From NCBI RefSeq assembly GCF_016907235.1, contig NZ_JAFBBO010000001.1, positions 2,604,001 to 2,668,000 of the forward strand: a DNA stretch of 64,000 bases. Direction: 5' to 3'. The stretch is from Oerskovia jenensis (GTDB lineage Bacteria; Actinomycetota; Actinomycetes; Actinomycetales; Cellulomonadaceae). Below, piece by piece: positions 25,013 to 31,493 of the stretch (positions are counted from its first letter, which is position 1; each line of letters begins with the position of its first letter). The position numbers were made by a program, and so were the translations under genes. The notes below the pieces were generated by a model. That model saw only the letters and a list, made by a program, of their open reading frames with translations, made no database searches and was not told the origin of the DNA.

Positions 25013-25852
25013 ATGACCAGCACCACCACCGTCCCTGCGGTCGCTCTGCGCGGCGGGACGAGCATCCCGCAGCTCGGCTTCGGCGTCTTCAAGGTGCCCG
25101 ACGGCGAGGCCGCCCAGGTCGTCTCGCTCGCCCTGGACGCGGGGTACCGAAGCATCGACACCGCCGCGGTCTACGGCAACGAGGCGGGGGTCGGCGCGGG
25201 CATCGCCGCGTCGGGCCTGCCCCGGGACGAGGTCTTCGTGACGAGCAAGCTGTGGATCGACGCGATGGCGCGCGAGGCCGTGCGACCCGCGTTCGAGCAG
25301 AGCCTCGAGCGGCTCGGGCTCGATCACCTCGACCTGTACCTGATCCACTGGCCCGTGCCCGGGGCGGGCCGGTTCGTCGAGGCGTGGGAGGAGCTCGTGG
25401 CGCTGCGCGAGGCGGGGCTCGTCCGAGAGGTCGGCGTCTCGAACTTCACGGCCGAGCACCTCGACGCGCTCGTCGCGGCCACGGACGTGACGCCCGCCGT
25501 GAACCAGGTCGAGCTGCACCCGGCGTTCTCGCAGCGGGCGCTGCGGGCGCACCACCGCGAGCTCGGGATCGTGACCGAGGCGTGGAGCCCGCTGGGCCAG
25601 GGGACCGTGCTGGGCGACCCGGTCCTGGGTGAGATCGCCGACGCGCACGGCGTGACGCCCGCGCAGGTCGTGCTCCGCTGGCACCTGCAGGCCGGGACCG
25701 TCGCGATCCCCAAGTCGGTCACGCCCGAGCGCATCGCGTCGAACCTCGACGTGCTGGGCTTCGAGCTCTCGGCCGAGCAGGTCGAGGCGATCGACGGGCT
25801 CGACCGCGCTGACGGGCGCATCGGGCCGGACCCGGACGCGTTCAACGGCTGA
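25013..25852 (+). CDS. Aldo-keto reductase (2,5-diketo-gluconate reductase-like)
   Basis: A 279-residue TIM-barrel reductase. The AKR catalytic tetrad is visible: D in SIDTAAVYGNEAGVG, Y in the same block, K in VFVTSKLW and H in LYLIHWPVP. The NADPH site follows in VAIPKSVTPERIASNLDV. It matches the DkgA/B-like group that reduces aldehydes, methylglyoxal and keto sugars. GAAGGAGAAATC gives a strong ribosome site. It follows the MFS gene by 27 nt, so both are probably co-transcribed under MarR. Just after the stop come a hexanucleotide repeat and a long palindrome. Confidence 0.9.
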   Translation: MTSTTTVPAVALRGGTSIPQLGFGVFKVPDGEAAQVVSLALDAGYRSIDTAAVYGNEAGVGAGIAASGLPRDEVFVTSKLWIDAMAREAVRPAFEQSLERLGLDHLDLYLIHWPVPGAGRFVEAWEELVALREAGLVREVGVSNFTAEHLDALVAATDVTPAVNQVELHPAFSQRALRAHHRELGIVTEAWSPLGQGTVLGDPVLGEIADAHGVTPAQVVLRWHLQAGTVAIPKSVTPERIASNLDVLGFELSAEQVEAIDGLDRADGRIGPDPDAFNG

Positions 25853-25873
25853 GCTGCAGCTCCTGCGCTGCGG

Positions 25874-25910
25874 CACCTGCACCTGCACCTGCACCTGCAC
25901 CTGCACCTGC
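25874..25910. repeat. Hexanucleotide tandem repeat (CACCTG)6
   Basis: Six uninterrupted copies of CACCTG plus one base, 21 nt downstream of the aldo-keto reductase stop and touching the palindrome at 25911. Such repeats can change copy number by slippage; here it lies in a 3' untranslated region. Confidence 0.9.
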
Positions 25911-25974
25911 CGCCGAGAAGTGAGTAGATGCCCCTGATCCGTGGGGATCAGGGGCATCTACTCACTTCTCGGCG
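25911..25974. repeat. Palindromic repeat, family B, copy 2
   Basis: A perfect 30-bp inverted repeat with a 4-nt loop (GTGG). Arms start CGCCGAGAAGTGAGTAGATG. It shares most of its arm with copies at 8631 and 28366 and again lies between convergent genes (reductase stop 25852, lipoprotein stop 26034). It is the longest perfect hairpin in the window. Confidence 0.93.
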
Positions 25975-26033
25975 GGTCGGGCTGGCCAGGCTGGGCTCGG
26001 CGGGCCGGGCTCGGCGGGCCCGGGCTCGGCGGG

Positions 26034-26408
26034 TCAGGCGCAGAGGTCGATCGCTGCGGTCGCGCCCTCGCGCACCTCGAAGACCTCCTCGTGCCCCTGG
26101 TCGTCCGTGAAGGTCGCGCGGTCACCCTCGACGAGCAGCCACCCCGCCTGGGAGGGGTTGTCCCAGCCGCGTGGGGGATTGCCGCCGCCGATGTCGAGCG
26201 GACCGTCGACCCGCTGGTACCAGAGGCCCTCGTGCACGAGCTCGTCGATGCCGCAGTGGGTCGTGAGCTCGAAGGGGACAGCCCCCGGGTCGGGCTCGTA
26301 CGCCGCTCCGGCGCAACCGCCGACGAGCAGCAGCCCGGCGAGCAGCGGCCCGGCGAGGGCGAGCGGCGAGCCTGTGCGGAGCGGACGTGCTGGTCGGCGG
26401 TGCGGCAT
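26034..26408 (-). CDS. Small putative lipoprotein
   Basis: A 124-residue protein with a basic N-region (RRPARPLR), a hydrophobic core and a lipobox LLVGGC (Cys about 32), so it should be a lipid-anchored exported protein. The mature part of about 92 residues has THCGIDEL and a terminal DLCA, which could form a disulfide, and strands such as AGWLLVEGDRATFTDDQG. I do not recognise a family with a known function; small actinobacterial lipoproteins of this kind are usually hypothetical. It is monocistronic and convergent with the reductase across palindrome copy 2. Confidence 0.75.
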   Translation of the reverse strand: MPHRRPARPLRTGSPLALAGPLLAGLLLVGGCAGAAYEPDPGAVPFELTTHCGIDELVHEGLWYQRVDGPLDIGGGNPPRGWDNPSQAGWLLVEGDRATFTDDQGHEEVFEVREGATAAIDLCA

Positions 26409-26475
26409 GGGTCCCCCTGGGTGTCTCCGACGGCGTCACCCTGTCTGTGTCCCGACGCCCCTGGTGCTTGCACCG

Positions 26476-26533
26476 CGAGATCGGGGTCGTTGTCGCCCGA
26501 CGAGGCGATCCAGCGACAACGAGCCCGATCTCG
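26476..26533. repeat. Long inverted repeat (single copy)
   Basis: 21-bp arms, CGAGATCGGGGTCGTTGTCG starting at 26476 and the complement ending at 26533, with one mismatch and a 16-nt loop. It lies between the MFS stop (26563) and the lipoprotein start (26408), both on the minus strand, so it is positioned to terminate the MFS transcript. Confidence 0.85.
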
Positions 26534-26562
26534 ACGTTCGACGGCCAGGGCCGGGCGCGCCC

Positions 26563-27921
26563 CTACGTCCCATCGGGCCGCGCGTCACCCCGCGTCGCCG
26601 GGAACGCGTGCCGCCGCGCCCCCAGCACGATCCCCACGACCGGCACCGCGAGCGCGAGCGTCGCCCACGGCAGCGCGCCGGACCCGCCCGCACCCAGCAC
26701 GACGCCGCCCACGATCCCGCCGAGCGCGAGCGCCCCGTTCCACGAGGTGACGAACGCGGACTGCGCGACGTCGGCCGCAGGACCCGCTGCTCGCGCGAGC
26801 GCCGTCTGGAACAGGGTCCCGCTGCCGCCGAACGCGAAGCCCAGCGCGGCGACCGCGGCGTAGACCGCGACGGGGGAGCCCGCCGCGACCGCGAGCGTCA
26901 GGCCCGCGAGCCCCAGGAGCGAGGCGGCGAGGACCGTCATGACGCGCAGGTGCGTGTCGATCAGCGCCCCGATCACGACGAGGCTCGCGAACGACGTCGC
27001 GCCGAGCACCGCGAGCAGCACCCCGGTCTGCGCGCCGAGCCCGACGTCGTCGAGGAACACCGCGACGTACGTCGAGAACACGTTGTAGGCGAGGACGGTC
27101 AGACCCGTCACGAGCACGACCGGCGCGACGCCGGGCAGCCGCAGCGCCCGCCCGATCGGCACCTGGGTCCCGCGCGGCTCGCCCGGGAAGTCCCGCACGC
27201 CCCAGCGCACCCATGCCGCCAGCCCGAGGCTGAGGATCGTCATGGCGCCGAACGCCCAGCGCCACCCGACGGTCGCGCCCAGCGCGGTCCCGGCCGGGAC
27301 GCCGAGCGCCAGCGCGAGCGGCGCTCCGCCCATCGCGATCGCGAGCGCTCGCCCGGCCTGCTCCGGCGCGGCGAGGCGCCGTGCGTACCCGGCGAGGAGC
27401 GCCCAGGTCAGCCCGGCGACGAGCCCCGCCGCGAAGCGCGCGCCGAGCGTGAGGGCGTAGCTCGACGACACGGCCGTCACGGTGTTCGCGACCGCGAACC
27501 CGGCGATCGTCGTGAGCAGCAGGCGGCGCCGGGGCCAGCGTGCCGTCGCGCGGCTGAGGGGGATCGCGGCGACGATCGCCCCGATCGCGAAGACCGTGAC
27601 GGTCTGCCCGGCGGCGCTCGCGGAGACCCCGAGGTCGGCGCTGAGCGCGGGCAGCACGCCCGCGGGCAGCACCTCGGTGAGGAGCGTGACGAACCCGGTC
27701 GCGGCCAGGGCGAGCAGGGGCAGGAGGGGAAAGCGCGGGCCCGACGGCGCAGCGTCCGCGGGTGCGCCGGTCCGGTGCGGGCGCGTGGTCGTCGGGGGCG
27801 CAGGTGGCGCTGTGGCCGTCGGGGGGCCCGCCGGCGCGGCGAACGCGGCGGGCGAGACGGGCGCTGTGGCCGTCGGGGGAGCGTCGGTCGACGGCTCGGT
27901 CGGAGCGGTGCAGGTGGTCAT
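26563..27921 (-). CDS. MFS transporter (Cmx/AraJ-type)
   Basis: About 452 residues from ATG 27921. The first 60 residues are a Thr/Ala/Pro-rich cytoplasmic leader far longer than usual for this family; its last part is encoded over a copy of GCCCGACGGCGC (27739). Twelve helices follow with the branch landmarks GFVTLLTEVLPAGVLPALS, GQTVTVFAIGAIVAAIPLS and MGGAPLALALGVPAGTALG. It resembles chloramphenicol/arabinose-efflux permeases. An alternative in-frame ATG lies at 27945. It is divergent from a MerR gene (66 nt), its probable activator or repressor; the substrate is unknown. Confidence 0.84.
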   Translation of the reverse strand: MTTCTAPTEPSTDAPPTATAPVSPAAFAAPAGPPTATAPPAPPTTTRPHRTGAPADAAPSGPRFPLLPLLALAATGFVTLLTEVLPAGVLPALSADLGVSASAAGQTVTVFAIGAIVAAIPLSRATARWPRRRLLLTTIAGFAVANTVTAVSSSYALTLGARFAAGLVAGLTWALLAGYARRLAAPEQAGRALAIAMGGAPLALALGVPAGTALGATVGWRWAFGAMTILSLGLAAWVRWGVRDFPGEPRGTQVPIGRALRLPGVAPVVLVTGLTVLAYNVFSTYVAVFLDDVGLGAQTGVLLAVLGATSFASLVVIGALIDTHLRVMTVLAASLLGLAGLTLAVAAGSPVAVYAAVAALGFAFGGSGTLFQTALARAAGPAADVAQSAFVTSWNGALALGGIVGGVVLGAGGSGALPWATLALAVPVVGIVLGARRHAFPATRGDARPDGT

Positions 27922-27929
27922 AGGGTTAG

Positions 27930-27950
27930 CATGAATGTCTGACATGGATG
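27930..27950. promoter_or_regulatory. Candidate MerR operator
   Basis: The dyad CAT-GA-ATGTC-T-GACAT-GG-ATG is centred at 27940 between the divergent MFS and MerR starts. A TTGACC on the minus strand precedes it, so the dyad would sit in the -35/-10 spacer of the MFS promoter, the usual place for MerR-type control. Confidence 0.55.
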
Positions 27951-27987
27951 TGAAGGTCAAGCTCGACCCGTGAGAGAGGCGTAGCGC

Positions 27988-28377
27988 ATGCGCATCGGCG
28001 AGCTGTCCCGCCGCACCGGCACGGCCACCCGGCTGCTCCGGTACTACGAGGAGCAGGGCCTCCTGACCCCGCAGCGCGAGGAGAACGGTTACCGCGAGTA
28101 CGGCGAGCACCTCGTCGACCGCGTCCTCCAGATCCGGGGCCTGCTCGAGGTCGGTTTCCCGACGCGGATCATCGCCGAGCTCCTGCCGTGCCTCAACCAG
28201 CCCCGCGAGATCCACCTGCACAACGCCTACCCGGACAAGATCGCACTGCTCGAGACCGAGCTGGGACGGATGACCGAGCGCATCGACACCCTCACCAGGA
28301 ACCGCGATGCGATCGCGAACTACCTCGAGGCCATCCGGGTCGACGCCGCGCCGGCAGACGTTCTCGCCGAGAAGTGA
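27988..28377 (+). CDS. MerR-family transcriptional regulator
   Basis: A 129-residue regulator. The N-terminal HTH is textbook MerR: MRIGELSRRTGTATRLLRYY, then EEQGLLTPQREENGYREYGE. An antiparallel coiled-coil helix (about 85-120) follows. There is one cysteine (LLPCLNQ, about 69) but no CxxC or metal-binding C-terminal set, so a metal ligand is unlikely and an organic effector is more probable. The last residues (LAEK) and the stop codon are encoded by palindrome copy 3 (28366-28427), which suggests that the repeat entered the gene end or was co-opted. Confidence 0.86.
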   Translation: MRIGELSRRTGTATRLLRYYEEQGLLTPQREENGYREYGEHLVDRVLQIRGLLEVGFPTRIIAELLPCLNQPREIHLHNAYPDKIALLETELGRMTERIDTLTRNRDAIANYLEAIRVDAAPADVLAEK

Positions 28378-28427
28378 GCAGATGCCCCTGATCCGAGCGA
28401 TTCAGGGGCATCTACTCACTTCTCGGC
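28366..28427. repeat. Palindromic repeat, family B, copy 3
   Basis: A 62-nt inverted repeat with outer arms GCCGAGAAGTGAG and a few internal mismatches. It matches copies 1 and 2 through GAGAAGTGAG and CAGGGGCAT. It spans the MerR stop codon and ends 6 nt from the stop of the convergent dehydrogenase (28433). Confidence 0.92.
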
Positions 28428-28432
28428 GGCCA

Positions 28433-29827
28433 TCACCGCAGCGGATCGAAGCTCCTGATCTCGGGCGGCACCGTCCCGGTCATGATCTGCTCGGCGAGCA
28501 GCCTGCCCGTCGCGGGCCCGAGCACGATGCCCCACATCCCGTGCCCGCCCGCGACGTAGACGCCGGGAGCCCGGGTCGCGCCGACGAGCGGCAGCCCGTC
28601 GGGGGTCACCGGCCGGGAGCCGACCCACTCGTCGTGCCGGTCGTCGAGGTCGACTCCCTGGAACAGGTCGCGCACCGACGCGAGGATCGCGTCGATGCGC
28701 CGCGGCTGGAACGGCTCGTCGGGGCCCCGGAACTCCATGGTCCCCGCGATGCGGAACCGCCCCTGGTAGGGCGTGCACGCGACGCGGCGCGACGGGAGGT
28801 AGATCGGCTGCTCGACGGGCACGTCGGTCTTGACGGTGAACGAGTAGCCGCGCCCGGCCTGCACGAGCGTGCGCACCCCGAGCGGCTTCGCGAGCCCGGG
28901 GAGCCACGCGCCGGTCGCGAGGACCGCGACGTCGGCGACCACGGGGTCCTGCCCGTCGACGAGCACCTGCACGCCGCGCCCTTCCTGGGCGCGCAGGCCC
29001 GTGACGGTCGCGCCGGTCACGATGCGCCCGCCGCGCGCGCGGACCGCGTCGCCCAGCGCGCCGACGAACGGTCCGGGCTCGATGAACCGCTGGCCCTCCA
29101 GGGTGTACACGGCACGCACGTGGTCGGTGAGCTGCGCGGGCCGCCCGACGGGGTCGGTCTCGGGCGCCCGGTCGCGAGGGTCCGTCGAGGGTGAGGCGTG
29201 CCCGACGGCGTCGCGCACCCCGGGTGCCCGGCCCCCGCCCGGGTGCGGCGTACCGGAGGGGCGAGCGGCGCCGTCGGGCCGGTCGACGCGGCGCAGCGGG
29301 ACCACCTGCCCCGCGGCCTCGACCTGGGCGATCTCGTGGAGGAACGGCGCGGCCTGCCTCTCGTCCTCGAAGCCGATGACGAACGGTCCGGGCGTGGAGC
29401 GGGCCGCGACGCCGTGCGCGGCGAGCTCGTCGAACGCGTCGAGCGCCAGCCGGTCGATCGGGGTGAGCGCGGCCATCGCGCGGTCCCAGGCGCGCTGGGT
29501 CGCGTGCGTCGCGAACCTCGCGAGGAAGGACCACAGGCGCGGGTCGAGCCGTGCCGGGACGTGCAGGGGTGCGGCCGGGTCGAGCAGCGCCTTGGGGGCG
29601 TAGGTCCAGAGCGTGGGGTCGGCCAGCGGCATGGCCATGCCGGGCGTGAGCCAGCCGGCGTTGCCCCACGACGAACCTGCGGCGACTCCCTCGCGGTCGA
29701 GGACCGTGACCTCGACGCCGAGCCGCTGCAGGTGCCAGGCGGTCGCGAGACCCACCATGCCTGCGCCGACGACGACCGCCGTGCGGGGGGCGGGGGAACC
29801 AGGGGTGGTGCGTGACGGGGTGGTCAT
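28433..29827 (-). CDS. FAD-dependent D-amino acid dehydrogenase-like oxidoreductase (DadA family)
   Basis: A 464-residue DAO-fold flavoprotein. The N-terminal dinucleotide site is VVVGAGMVGLATAWHLQRLG with E/D at the second strand end; SSWGNAGWLTPGMAMPL is characteristic of DadA. The C-terminal FAD motif is DGLPLVGATRAPGVYVAGGH. It probably oxidises a D-amino acid, glycine or proline-like imino acid and passes electrons to the respiratory chain. Residues about 185-235 hold a Pro/Gly/Arg-rich insert (RPDGAARPSGTPHPGGGRAP) rarely seen in DadA; its DNA carries GCGCCGTCGGGC at 29268. It is divergent from an Lrp gene, its likely regulator. AAAGGAG precedes the ATG. Confidence 0.85.
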   Translation of the reverse strand: MTTPSRTTPGSPAPRTAVVVGAGMVGLATAWHLQRLGVEVTVLDREGVAAGSSWGNAGWLTPGMAMPLADPTLWTYAPKALLDPAAPLHVPARLDPRLWSFLARFATHATQRAWDRAMAALTPIDRLALDAFDELAAHGVAARSTPGPFVIGFEDERQAAPFLHEIAQVEAAGQVVPLRRVDRPDGAARPSGTPHPGGGRAPGVRDAVGHASPSTDPRDRAPETDPVGRPAQLTDHVRAVYTLEGQRFIEPGPFVGALGDAVRARGGRIVTGATVTGLRAQEGRGVQVLVDGQDPVVADVAVLATGAWLPGLAKPLGVRTLVQAGRGYSFTVKTDVPVEQPIYLPSRRVACTPYQGRFRIAGTMEFRGPDEPFQPRRIDAILASVRDLFQGVDLDDRHDEWVGSRPVTPDGLPLVGATRAPGVYVAGGHGMWGIVLGPATGRLLAEQIMTGTVPPEIRSFDPLR

Positions 29828-29855
29828 CGGGGGCTCCTTTGCCCTGAGACGTTGT

Positions 29856-29888
29856 CGACCCGGCCTCGAGGATGCTGAGGCCGGGTCG
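29856..29888. promoter_or_regulatory. Hairpin in the leader of the dehydrogenase gene
   Basis: CGACCCGGCCTC pairs with GAGGCCGGGTCG over 12 bp with a 9-nt loop, 29 nt upstream of the dehydrogenase ATG (minus strand). Downstream on the minus strand reads GTCTCAGGGCAAAGGAG, which recalls the 3' part of a glycine aptamer but also contains the ribosome site. It may be a structured leader or simply a terminator-like stem for the divergent region. Confidence 0.4.
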
Positions 29889-30018
29889 TGGGAGACGGGT
29901 TGCGCCTCACCCCCCATGGTGGAGGGATCTTCGGTAGGGTTCAAGCAGGCTGGTCGGTTCTTCGTCAGAGAGGCGTCTGGCCGAACGATCTTCTCCAGGA
30001 CGACGAGAGTGGGGGACC

Positions 30019-30501
30019 ATGCCGAACGATCTTCGGGCCGGGTCGACGCAGGTCCAGGCGGCCGTGCTCGACGAGACCGACCGCCACATCCTCGCCGTCC
30101 TCGACGCCGACGCGCGGGCCACCAACAAGGCCGTCGCGGAAGCCGTCGGGATCGCGCCATCGACGTGCCACGCGCGCATCCGTTCGCTCCAGGAGCGCGG
30201 CGTCATCCAGGGCTTCCGCACCGAGATCGACCCGGCGGCCATGGGCCGGAGCCTCCAGGCACTCATCGCGGTGCGCCTGCACTCGCACGCCCGGTCGGGC
30301 CTCACGGCGTTCCGCGACTACCTCGCGGGGTTGCCCAACGTCGAGGGCATCTACTTCGTGACGGGGGACCGGGACTTCATGGTGCACGTCGCGGTGCGTG
30401 ACTCGACCGTGCTGCGGGACCTCGTCGCGAGCACGCTGAGCGTCCGCCCGGAGGTCGCGGGCACGAGCACGACGCTGATCTTCGACTACCTACGGCCGTG
30501 A
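30019..30501 (+). CDS. Lrp/AsnC-family transcriptional regulator
   Basis: A 160-residue regulator. The HTH has LDETDRHILAVLDADARATN with the recognition part IAPSTCHARIRSLQERGVI. The RAM effector domain (about 85-150) shows ALIAVRLHSHARSGL and VEGIYFVTGDRDFMVHVAV. Lrp proteins of this type sense an amino acid and control its catabolism, so the divergent DadA-like gene (192-nt spacer) is the obvious target. A frame-related ATG far upstream overlaps only spacer sequence; ATG 30019 follows GGGGGACC. Confidence 0.88.
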   Translation: MPNDLRAGSTQVQAAVLDETDRHILAVLDADARATNKAVAEAVGIAPSTCHARIRSLQERGVIQGFRTEIDPAAMGRSLQALIAVRLHSHARSGLTAFRDYLAGLPNVEGIYFVTGDRDFMVHVAVRDSTVLRDLVASTLSVRPEVAGTSTTLIFDYLRP

Positions 30502-30517
30502 CCTGCGGACCCCGGTT

Positions 30518-30563
30518 CGTGTCAGAACGAGCGTGACCCATGCACCACGCGGGTTCTGACACG
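30518..30563. repeat. Palindromic repeat, family A, copy 2
   Basis: Outer arms CGTGTCAGAAC and GTTCTGACACG (11 bp perfect), plus an inner CGTG/CACG pairing. From GTCAGAACGAGCGTGACCC it is identical over 19 bases to copy 1 (690-729, minus strand). It lies 17 nt after the Lrp stop and may terminate that transcript. Confidence 0.8.
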
Positions 30564-30656
30564 ACGCGCGCCGGGTTCCCGCCCGCGTGCGGGCCCGCCG
30601 GATAAGTTGGCAGAAGGGTCTAGCGCGTCGGTCGGGCCCACCACGAACGGAGCATC

Positions 30657-31493
30657 ATGTCCCCACGTGCCGAGCTCTCGTCCCGGTGGCGCGTCGCCCC
30701 CTCGGTCCCTGTCGCGGCGGTCGTGTTCGTCGTGTACTGCGTGGTCGTCATCGGCCTCATGCGGATCTCGGGCATCGGGTACGAGGACTTCTTCGACACG
30801 GCCGCGTCCACGATGCGCGCGGTCGTCCTGCCGCTCGCGGCCGGGGCGGTCTGGCTCGTCGCCTTCCTCGCCTGGGCGCGCTGGGACCACGTGTTCCGTG
30901 ACGCGCGCCGCCTGCCGATGGGCTGGTTCCTGTGGGCCCTGCCGGCCGTCGTCCTCCTCGTCGCGGTCCTGCACCTCGCGGGCCTCGACTGGTCGCTGTT
31001 CGAGCCCGAGCACCTGCTCGCGGTCCTCCTGGCGAGCCTGCTGGTCGGGTTCACCGAGGAGACCCTGTTCCGCGGCGTCGTCCTGCGCGCGATGCGGCAG
31101 GGCGACCGCTCCGAAGGCATGGCGATCCTCTGGACGACGCTGTGGTTCGGCGGCTTCCACCTCACCAACCTGCTGCTGAACGAGCCGGGCGCCGTCATCC
31201 AGATCTTCTTCGCGGCCCTCACGGGGACCGGGCTGTACCTGGCCCGTCGTGGGACCGGGACGATCCTCGCGGCCATGGCGCTCCACGCCCTGTGGGACTT
31301 CTCGTCCTTCCTGGCGGGAGTCCACATGTCCGACTCCGGCGCCACGCTCGCCGCGAACTTCTTCGTCCCGGTCGTCTACGTCCTGGCGGCCGTGACCCTT
31401 GTGGTGCTCGTCGTGCGGGAGCGCACCCGACCCGCGCGGGAGGCGATCACGCCGGTCTCCGTGGCGTCGCCGAGCCCGGGGGTGTCGTCCTGA
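30657..31493 (+). CDS. CPBP-family intramembrane metalloprotease (Abi/CAAX-like)
   Basis: A 278-residue protein with eight or so membrane helices. The protease motifs are FTEETLFRGVVLRAM (EExxxR, about 134-139), WFGGFHLTNLL (FxxxH-type, about 165) and HALWDFSSFLAG (late His/Asp). Family members cleave prenylated or other membrane peptides, and several bacterial ones mature bacteriocins or anti-sigma factors. It is the first gene of a run with a sensor kinase and response regulator; its stop touches the proposed kinase start, so they are probably co-expressed. Confidence 0.85.
   Translation: MSPRAELSSRWRVAPSVPVAAVVFVVYCVVVIGLMRISGIGYEDFFDTAASTMRAVVLPLAAGAVWLVAFLAWARWDHVFRDARRLPMGWFLWALPAVVLLVAVLHLAGLDWSLFEPEHLLAVLLASLLVGFTEETLFRGVVLRAMRQGDRSEGMAILWTTLWFGGFHLTNLLLNEPGAVIQIFFAALTGTGLYLARRGTGTILAAMALHALWDFSSFLAGVHMSDSGATLAANFFVPVVYVLAAVTLVVLVVRERTRPAREAITPVSVASPSPGVSS

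Noticed and set aside
8631-28427. CRISPR array from the repeated palindromes
   Set aside because: Copies are kilobases apart, self-complementary and not separated by uniform spacers; no cas genes.
25911-28427. Family B palindromes as ends of an insertion sequence or composite transposon
   Set aside because: The DNA between copies is ordinary genes without a transposase, and each copy is a complete hairpin, not one terminal repeat.
28416-29669. Alternative frame across the DadA gene ending in the palindrome
   Set aside because: Arg/Ala-rich, lacks FAD motifs; the frame 28433-29827 carries all family motifs.
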